Assembly (NCBI GenBank): GCA_002308155.1 | Contig: DBVQ01000048.1 | Coordinates: forward strand, 6,967-20,497 | Source of the DNA: Christensenella sp. UBA1260 | GTDB lineage: Bacteria; Bacillota; Clostridia; Christensenellales; CAG-917 | DNA length: 13,531 nucleotides | Direction: 5' to 3' | Shown here: positions 5,882-11,501 of the stretch, one piece after another | Position numbering within the stretch: the first letter of the stretch is position 1 | Layout: each line of letters opens with the position of its first letter | Program-made: the position numbers and the translations under genes | Notes under the pieces: model-generated | The model's database searches: none | What the model saw: only the letters and a program-made list of their open reading frames with translations | What the model was told of the DNA's origin: nothing

Positions 5882-7732
5882 TCACTTCACCTCCCTTGCG
5901 TCTTCGTCTCTGCCACTCTGCTGTGAGAGATAGACATCACGATATATTTCGTTTGATGCCAGCAATTCTTCATGTGTGCCGACTCCGTCAATCTTGCCGT
6001 CGTTCATAACAACAATCTTGTCGGCTTCCTGCACGGATGCAATACGCTGTGCAATGATGAGCACTGTCGTATCCCCAAACTTTTCTTTGAGCCCCGCTCT
6101 GATTGCCGCATCGGTTGCGGTGTCAACTGCGGACGTTGAGTCGTCCAAAATCATAATCTTTGGGTTTTTGAGGAGCGCACGCGCAATGCAAAGACGTTGT
6201 TTTTGTCCGCCCGACACGTTTACGCCACCTTGTCCAAGATTGGTCTCATAGCCCTGCGGGAAGGACATAATGAAGTCGTGAGCCTGTGCCGCTCGTGCCG
6301 CATCATATATCTCTTCGTCGGTAGCATTTGGATTGCCCCACAAGAGGTTTTCTTTGATTGTGCCACTGAAAAGCGTGTTTTTTTGGAGCACCATGCCCAC
6401 AGCCTCACGAAGTGGTTCAATCTTGTATTCTCTGACATCCTTGCCGCCCACTTTGACTGAGCCGTCCAGCACGTCATAAAGGCGTGGGATGAGTTGCACA
6501 AGCGAGGTCTTTGCCGAGCCCGTTCCGCCAATGATACCCACCGTTTCGCCGGACTTTATGTGCAAGTTTATGTTTGAAAGGTTGAGATTGTCAGGGTTTT
6601 TGCTGTATGAGAAGTTGACGTTTTCAAAATCAATGCTGCCGTCAACAGGAAGTTCGTCCGTTGCGCCCTCTGGGTCTTCAATGTCAATCTTTTCGTCCAA
6701 AACTTCAACAATTCTGTCCATAGACGCACGGGAGAGCACAATCATCATGAACGCAACTGCAACCATCATAAACGACATGAGGATTTGCATGACGTAGCTT
6801 AAGAACGCACTGAGGTCGCCAAGTTGCATGCCGCCTGCAACGATTTCGTTGCCGCCAAACCAAACTATGCCAATGATGCATGCATAGACAAGGATTTGCA
6901 TAAACGGCGTCACAAACACGATAATCTTCTCCGCTGCAAATTGGAGTTTTCTGACCGTTTCGCTGACAGCTTTGAAGCGCTTGATTTCATAGTCTTCTCT
7001 GACGTACGCTTTGACCGCACGGATGCCAATCAAGTTTTCTTGCGTGGATTCGTTGAGGTCATCGTACTTTCTGAGCATCTTCTCAAATCGCGGGAAGACG
7101 ACTCTTATGCCGATGACAAGTCCTATAAGCAATATAGGAAGAGTCACTCCAAACACAATGGACAGCCTTGGGCTGATTGATATCGCCATGCAAAGCGCAA
7201 GAATGAGCATAAACGGAGCGCGAACAAGCAAACGTATGATGACCATATATGAGTTTTGGATGTTTGCAACGTCCGTCGTAAGACGCGTGACAAGGCTTGC
7301 GGTGTTGAACTTGTCAAGATTCAAAAAGCTGAAGTTTTCAACCTTGTAGAAGATTTTTCTGCGCAAGTTCAAAGCAAATCCCGTTGAAGCCGTTGCCGCA
7401 AGCTTGCCGGACATCGCGCCGCAGAACAGCGACAAAAGTGCCATGACAACCATCATTGCGCCGCATACGAGGATGAAATGAACTCTGTTGTGCATCGTGA
7501 ACAGCGGCTCTCTCAAACTGCCGAGATCAACCATAAACACAAAATCGTCAGTCAAAGTTTCATCCATGCCAACGTTGATAATTTGCGCCATAATGAGCGG
7601 GATGAAGACTTCAAACAAGACCTCAATGGCAACAAATACCGACGTCAAAATTGACACGGTCTTGTATTCGCCGATGCAGGTTGCGAGTTTCCTCAAGCCT
7701 CCCTTCGCTCTTGGTGCTTTTTGTTTTTCCAT
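5882..7732 (-). CDS. ABC exporter half-transporter, subunit with the degenerate ATP site (LmrC/TM287-like)
   Basis: This is the first gene of the exporter operon, 616 residues from the ATG at 7732, which has AAGGA six bases upstream. An in-frame TTG at 7777 would add 15 residues (MLCFCTSAKPAQGIS), but it has no ribosome-binding site and I reject it. Six membrane helices fill about residues 20-320. The ATPase domain has Walker A GGTGSAKT (K408), a perfect signature VSGGQ (506-510), Walker B IMILDDSTS in which the catalytic Glu is Asp (D531), and the switch His replaced by Gln (Q562 in IIAQRI). With the partner's LSQGQ this forms one non-hydrolytic site, while its own SGGQ completes the partner's active site. 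This is the known asymmetry of heterodimeric exporters. The gene is divergent from a TetR regulator that probably controls it. Confidence 0.93.
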   Translation of the reverse strand: MEKQKAPRAKGGLRKLATCIGEYKTVSILTSVFVAIEVLFEVFIPLIMAQIINVGMDETLTDDFVFMVDLGSLREPLFTMHNRVHFILVCGAMMVVMALLSLFCGAMSGKLAATASTGFALNLRRKIFYKVENFSFLNLDKFNTASLVTRLTTDVANIQNSYMVIIRLLVRAPFMLILALCMAISISPRLSIVFGVTLPILLIGLVIGIRVVFPRFEKMLRKYDDLNESTQENLIGIRAVKAYVREDYEIKRFKAVSETVRKLQFAAEKIIVFVTPFMQILVYACIIGIVWFGGNEIVAGGMQLGDLSAFLSYVMQILMSFMMVAVAFMMIVLSRASMDRIVEVLDEKIDIEDPEGATDELPVDGSIDFENVNFSYSKNPDNLNLSNINLHIKSGETVGIIGGTGSAKTSLVQLIPRLYDVLDGSVKVGGKDVREYKIEPLREAVGMVLQKNTLFSGTIKENLLWGNPNATDEEIYDAARAAQAHDFIMSFPQGYETNLGQGGVNVSGGQKQRLCIARALLKNPKIMILDDSTSAVDTATDAAIRAGLKEKFGDTTVLIIAQRIASVQEADKIVVMNDGKIDGVGTHEELLASNEIYRDVYLSQQSGRDEDAREVK

Positions 7733-7750
7733 AGATATTCCTTGTGCCGG

Positions 7751-7768
7751 TTTTGCACTTGTGCAAAA
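7751..7768. promoter_or_regulatory. Perfect palindrome in the ABC leader, possible operator or hairpin
   Basis: TTTTGCAC-TT-GTGCAAAA is an 18-bp perfect inverted repeat. It lies in the predicted ABC leader, about 60-80 bases after the start site and just before the ribosome-binding site AAGGA (7739-7743). It could bind the neighbouring TetR-family protein as a roadblock or fold as an RNA hairpin that influences translation. Confidence 0.45.
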
Positions 7769-7835
7769 ACACAGCAAAAATTGGTCATAATATATGCGTC
7801 AGCGCGCGCAAATGCGCATAGCGCAGCACTATATT

Positions 7836-7863
7836 ATTATCACTTAGGTTCAAAAAATGTCAA
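7836..7863 (-). promoter_or_regulatory. Promoter of the ABC exporter operon
   Basis: Minus strand TTGACA (7863-7858), a 16-base spacer, and GATAAT (7841-7836). The start would be near 7829, giving a leader of roughly 100 nt that contains GC-rich dyads (GCGC-ATTT-GCGC around 7806-7817) and the palindrome at 7751-7768. Confidence 0.65.
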
Positions 7864-7950
7864 CTGATTTGCGCGCAAAATATGCTTTTTTACTTCAAAA
7901 AATATATTTCGCACGATATGCCAAATAAAGCACACACCTGTTTTACTATC

Positions 7951-7979
7951 TTGACAGAAATGCAAATATGTGCGATAAT
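7951..7979 (+). promoter_or_regulatory. tetR promoter
   Basis: TTGACA (7951-7956), a 17-base spacer, and GATAAT (7974-7979) preceded by TGC, an extended -10. The predicted start is near 7986, with AAGGAG at 8009-8014 before the ATG at 8020. Confidence 0.75.
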
Positions 7980-7987
7980 AATATTTG
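7963..7987. promoter_or_regulatory. Candidate TetR autoregulatory operator over the tetR -10
   Basis: CAAATAT (7963-7969) and ATATTTG (7981-7987) are perfect 7-bp inverted arms separated by 11 bases, centred on the -10 box of the tetR promoter. Size and position suit a TetR-family dimer that represses its own gene. The assignment rests on position and symmetry alone. Confidence 0.45.
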
Positions 7988-8019
7988 TGCTACGATAAAA
8001 GCACTGATAAGGAGATATT

Positions 8020-8598
8020 ATGGCATACAAAGAGGATTTGAGAATCGTAAGAACAAGAAAACTCTTGAGCAACACACTTCTTGGCATGATGGAGGAAGAT
8101 TCCATTGAAAAAATCAGTGTAATAGACCTCTGCGCCAGAGCTATGGTCAACCGCGCGACATTCTATGCGCACTTTGAAGACAAATATCACCTTCTTACAT
8201 ACGCACTTGAGGAGCTCAAAGACGAGCTTTACGGCGAGTTCACCAAGGACAACAAGGCGACAAGCCCAAATGATACACTCAAGCTTATCATTGACATTGC
8301 AATCGAGTTCTTCTATGAAGAAAAAGGACATGTCTCCCGCATCCTCGTCAACAACCGCAACGGAAAAGTCATCTCAACCGTGCAAGACTCTATCGCACAG
8401 TCGCTCCGCTATCAGTTCTCCAAGTTCAAAGAGAACTACGAAATCAAAGTGCCGCTTCACATCCTTGCAAGCTTCATAGCAGGTGGACTTATCAACAGCG
8501 CACTTTACTGCTTGGACAATCCGGACAAGCACACAAAAGAAGACCTGCTCTCCTATGCGGATCTCGTCAATATTGACCACTTCTTTGTGAAAAAATAA
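8020..8598 (+). CDS. TetR/AcrR-family transcriptional regulator
   Basis: This 192-residue protein has the standard TetR layout. An N-terminal three-helix DNA-binding domain covers about residues 8-58, with the helix-turn-helix in KISVIDLCARAMVNRATFYA followed by HFEDKYHLL, the typical family signature. A helical ligand-binding and dimerisation domain covers the rest. The ATG at 8020 has AAGGAG five bases upstream. The gene diverges from the two-gene ABC exporter, the common arrangement in which a TetR protein represses an efflux operon until a toxic ligand binds. Candidate operators lie in the intergenic region (7963-7987, 7751-7768). The ligand is unknown, since the C-terminal domain shows no recognisable specificity. 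The gene ends in a strong terminator and is transcribed alone. Confidence 0.92.
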   Translation: MAYKEDLRIVRTRKLLSNTLLGMMEEDSIEKISVIDLCARAMVNRATFYAHFEDKYHLLTYALEELKDELYGEFTKDNKATSPNDTLKLIIDIAIEFFYEEKGHVSRILVNNRNGKVISTVQDSIAQSLRYQFSKFKENYEIKVPLHILASFIAGGLINSALYCLDNPDKHTKEDLLSYADLVNIDHFFVKK

Positions 8599-8620
8599 TC
8601 AATTTCAAATCAATTTTCAG

Positions 8621-8645
8621 CGGACGCCAATCGGCGTCCGTTTTT
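8621..8645 (+). terminator. Intrinsic terminator of tetR
   Basis: CGGACGCC (8621-8628), AATC loop, GGCGTCCG (8633-8640), then TTTTT (8641-8645). This is a perfect 8-bp GC-rich stem with a U-tract, 22 bases after the tetR stop codon. Confidence 0.93.
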
Positions 8646-8698
8646 CATTGCAAATGATAAAGTTTTTAATATTTTTTGCAAAATAAGGACAAAATCTA

Positions 8699-8726
8699 TT
8701 GACAAACGCATATTGTGTGTTATAAT
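8699..8726 (+). promoter_or_regulatory. clpB promoter
   Basis: TTGACA (8699-8704), a 16-base spacer, and TATAAT (8721-8726) preceded by TGT (extended -10). Both hexamers are perfect, so basal strength should be high and control is expected to come from repression at the overlapping CIRCE element. The predicted start is near 8733, inside that operator. Confidence 0.85.
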
Positions 8727-8727
8727 T

Positions 8728-8754
8728 TTAGCAGTCAATAAATGAGAGTGCTAA
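8728..8754. promoter_or_regulatory. CIRCE operator (HrcA binding site)
   Basis: TTAGCAGTC-N9-GAGTGCTAA matches the CIRCE consensus TTAGCACTC-N9-GAGTGCTAA at 17 of 18 arm positions. The right arm is perfect and the left arm has one change (8734, G for C). It begins one base after the -10 box and covers the start site. HrcA is therefore expected to repress clpB until heat or misfolded protein titrates GroEL. No hrcA gene is in the window. Confidence 0.92.
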
Positions 8755-8799
8755 CAATCGTCAAAAAAGATTGCCAACACGCTCAAAGGAGGTAGCATT

Positions 8800-11388
8800 A
8801 TGGATACCAACAAATACACAAAAAAAGCACTGGAAGCAGTCAACAATGCGCAGACGCTTGCGCTTGAAAGACACAACCAGCAAATAAATCCTGAACATAT
8901 CGCATACGCCCTGCTCGCTGACGAGGAAGGGCTCATTCCAAAACTCGTCACCAAATGCGGCGCGGATGCCCCGCAACTTCTTCGTGAGATAGACCGTATC
9001 ATCGGCACTTTCCCGTCTGTGACGGGAACGGGCAGCCCAAGCGTGTACATCGCAAACGAAACCGCACTTCTCCTCTCCACCGCCGAAAAGAAGGCACAGA
9101 AGGAGGGCGATGATTTTGTGAGCGTTGAACACATCTTCTCTGCTCTTCTTGACAGCCCAACTGCCGCGCTCAAGAGCGCATTTGCAAAAGTCGGGCTCAA
9201 CAAAAAGGCATTTGAGCAGGCTCTCGCGCAAGTCAAAACCAATCGTGTGACAACGGACAGTCCTGAAGACACCTACGACGTGCTCTCAAAATACGGCCAC
9301 GACCTCGTGGAGCGTGCGGCAACCGGCAAGCTTGACCCTGTCATTGGGCGTGACGAAGAGATAAGAAACGTCATCCGCATACTTTCGCGTAAGACAAAAA
9401 ACAACCCTGTGCTCATCGGTGAGCCGGGCGTGGGCAAGACGGCAATCGCGGAAGGACTTGCACAACGTATCGTCAAAGGCGACGTCCCTGAGGGACTCAA
9501 AGACAAACATGTCTTTGCACTTGATATGGGCGCGCTTATCGCGGGCGCAAAATATCGTGGCGAGTTTGAAGAGCGTTTGAAAGCCGTGCTAAACGAAATA
9601 AAGAAGCAAAACGGCAGAACCCTTCTCTTCATCGACGAATTGCACCTCATCGTTGGCGCAGGCAAGACGGAAGGCAGTATGGACGCGGGCAATTTGCTCA
9701 AACCTATGCTCGCACGTGGCGAACTTCACTGCATAGGTGCGACCACGCTTGACGAATATCGCAAGTATATTGAAAAAGACCCTGCACTTGAGCGTCGTTT
9801 CCAACCTGTTCAAGTGGACGAGCCTACGGTTGAAGATACAATTGCAATTCTTCGTGGCCTCAAAGAGAGATACGAAATATATCACGGCGTACGCATCCAC
9901 GACCAAGCAATAGTCGCGGCGGCAACGCTTTCCAACCGCTATATCACAGACCGTTTCTTGCCGGACAAGGCAATCGACCTCATCGACGAGGCATGCGCAA
10001 TGATAAGAACGGAAATCGACAGTATGCCAACTGAGATGGACGTCATATCTCGTAAAATCATGCAACTTGAAATTGAGGAAATGGCACTCTCCAAGGAAAC
10101 GGACAAACTGTCAATCGACCGCATGAACGCAATCAAGCAAGAGCTCAGTGAGCTTCACGACAGTTTCAACGCTATGAAGGCGCAGTGGGAAAACGAAAAG
10201 AAGGAAATAACATCCGTTCAAGACACGAAGGCTGAGATTGACAAGGTCAATCTTCAAATCGAGGAAGCAAAACGCAACAGCGACTATGGCAAGGCGGCAG
10301 AATTGCAATATGGCAAACTGCCTGAATTGCAAGCCAAACTGCAAGCTGCAGAGGCAAAGAGCGGCGCAAAAGCCACTCTGCTCCGTGACGAAGTGACTGA
10401 GGACGAAATCGCAAAGATTGTTGCAAAGTGGACGGGTATTCCTGTGACAAAACTCATGGCAAGCGAAAAAGAAAAACTGCTCCATTTGGGCGATGAACTG
10501 CATAAGCGCGTCATCGGTCAGGACGAGGCTGTCACCGCTGTATCGCAAGCAATTCTCCGCTCGCGTGCAGGCATCTCGGACGAAAACCGCCCTATCGGCT
10601 CGTTTATGTTCCTTGGACCAACAGGCGTTGGCAAGACGGAGCTTGCAAAGACGCTCGCCGCATACCTGTTTGACGACGAGAGAAACATCGTCAGAATTGA
10701 TATGACGGAGTATATGGAAAAGTTCAGCGTATCACGTCTTATCGGTGCGCCTCCTGGATACGTCGGCTATGACGAAGGCGGTCAACTCACAGAAGCAGTG
10801 CGCAGAAAGCCATATTCCGTTGTGCTCTTCGATGAAATCGAAAAGGCGCATCCGGACGTCTTCAACATATTGCTTCAAATCCTCGACGACGGCAGAATCA
10901 CGGACAGTCAAGGCAGAACGGTCAATTTCAAAAATACAATCATAATTTTGACGTCAAACCTTGGCAGCAACATCATTTTGGACAGCATAGACGAAAACGG
11001 CAGTATCAGCGAAGACGCAAAACGTCAGGTTGAAGCCTTGCTCAAAAACACGTTCAGACCGGAGTTTCTCAATCGTCTTGACGACACTGTGTTGTTTACT
11101 CCTCTCTCCAAGGACAATATCAAAGATATTGTGGGCTTGCTCCTCAAGAAGCTGGAGACAAGACTCAACGCACAAGAACTTCACCTTGAAGTGACAGATG
11201 CGGCAAAGGACGCAATCATCGAAGGCGGCTATGACGTCAACTTCGGTGCACGACCACTCAAGAGATACATTGAAAGCCACGTTGAAACGGCTGTCGCGAA
11301 GGCAATACTCGGCGGCGATATGCACACCGGCGACACGATTGTCGTGGACGCAAAAGACGGCGAAATCACCGTGGGCGTAAAGCAATAA
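8800..11388 (+). CDS. clpB: ClpB, ATP-dependent protein disaggregase
   Basis: This hexameric cytosolic AAA+ chaperone extracts polypeptides from aggregates together with DnaK. At 862 residues it matches E. coli ClpB (857). Domain order: Clp N-domain (about 1-145); first ATPase with Walker A GEPGVGKT (207-214), Walker B with D279 and E280, pore-loop KYRGEFEERLK and arginine-finger region LERRFQPV; coiled-coil middle domain (about 405-525), which separates ClpB from ClpA and ClpC; second ATPase with Walker A GPTGVGKT (606-613), Walker B LFDEIEKAHPD (D678, E679) and pore-loop GYVGYDEGG; and a C-terminal domain. All catalytic residues are present. Start: AAAGGAGG (8785-8792) lies seven bases before the ATG. 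The gene is monocistronic, with its own promoter and CIRCE upstream and a terminator downstream. I saw no ClpP-binding tripeptide, as expected for ClpB. Confidence 0.98.
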   Translation: MDTNKYTKKALEAVNNAQTLALERHNQQINPEHIAYALLADEEGLIPKLVTKCGADAPQLLREIDRIIGTFPSVTGTGSPSVYIANETALLLSTAEKKAQKEGDDFVSVEHIFSALLDSPTAALKSAFAKVGLNKKAFEQALAQVKTNRVTTDSPEDTYDVLSKYGHDLVERAATGKLDPVIGRDEEIRNVIRILSRKTKNNPVLIGEPGVGKTAIAEGLAQRIVKGDVPEGLKDKHVFALDMGALIAGAKYRGEFEERLKAVLNEIKKQNGRTLLFIDELHLIVGAGKTEGSMDAGNLLKPMLARGELHCIGATTLDEYRKYIEKDPALERRFQPVQVDEPTVEDTIAILRGLKERYEIYHGVRIHDQAIVAAATLSNRYITDRFLPDKAIDLIDEACAMIRTEIDSMPTEMDVISRKIMQLEIEEMALSKETDKLSIDRMNAIKQELSELHDSFNAMKAQWENEKKEITSVQDTKAEIDKVNLQIEEAKRNSDYGKAAELQYGKLPELQAKLQAAEAKSGAKATLLRDEVTEDEIAKIVAKWTGIPVTKLMASEKEKLLHLGDELHKRVIGQDEAVTAVSQAILRSRAGISDENRPIGSFMFLGPTGVGKTELAKTLAAYLFDDERNIVRIDMTEYMEKFSVSRLIGAPPGYVGYDEGGQLTEAVRRKPYSVVLFDEIEKAHPDVFNILLQILDDGRITDSQGRTVNFKNTIIILTSNLGSNIILDSIDENGSISEDAKRQVEALLKNTFRPEFLNRLDDTVLFTPLSKDNIKDIVGLLLKKLETRLNAQELHLEVTDAAKDAIIEGGYDVNFGARPLKRYIESHVETAVAKAILGGDMHTGDTIVVDAKDGEITVGVKQ

Positions 11389-11395
11389 TTCACAC

Positions 11396-11497
11396 AAACA
11401 AGCATTCATACAACTGGGTCGAAGACCCCTCTCCCAAAAAGAAAGCGCAGTCCAACGACTGCGCTTTCTTAACAAATAAAAAGGAGAGGGCTTGTTT
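11396..11497. other. Nested inverted repeats between clpB and the metal ATPase (structured 3' region)
   Basis: Four dyads fill this convergent gap. The outer pair is AAACAAGC (11396-11403) with GCTTGTTT (11490-11497). A small hairpin GGGTC-GAA-GACCC occupies 11416-11428. CTCTCC (11429-11434) pairs with GGAGAG (11483-11488). The central 14-bp terminator stem spans 11439-11470. Together they can draw a three-way junction on either strand. This is more structure than a simple terminator needs, so it may be a dispersed repeat or a stabilising 3' element. Confidence 0.5.
11439..11470. terminator. Bidirectional terminator shared by clpB and the metal ATPase
   Basis: AAGAAAGCGCAGTC (11439-11452), CAAC loop, GACTGCGCTTTCTT (11457-11470): a perfect 14-bp stem. 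U-rich tails appear in both directions (TTTCTT on plus, TTTCTTTTT on minus), which fits the convergent genes on either side. Confidence 0.88.
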
Positions 11498-11501
11498 ATT
11501 T

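Noticed and set aside
7733..7777. TTG start adding 15 residues to the first ABC subunit
   Set aside because: No ribosome-binding site before the TTG, and the extension would be coded by the palindrome region; the ATG at 7732 has a good AAGGA.
8759..8775. CtsR operator upstream of clpB
   Set aside because: Only a single half-site (GTCAAA at 8760-8765) is present; the required second direct half-site is not recognisable.
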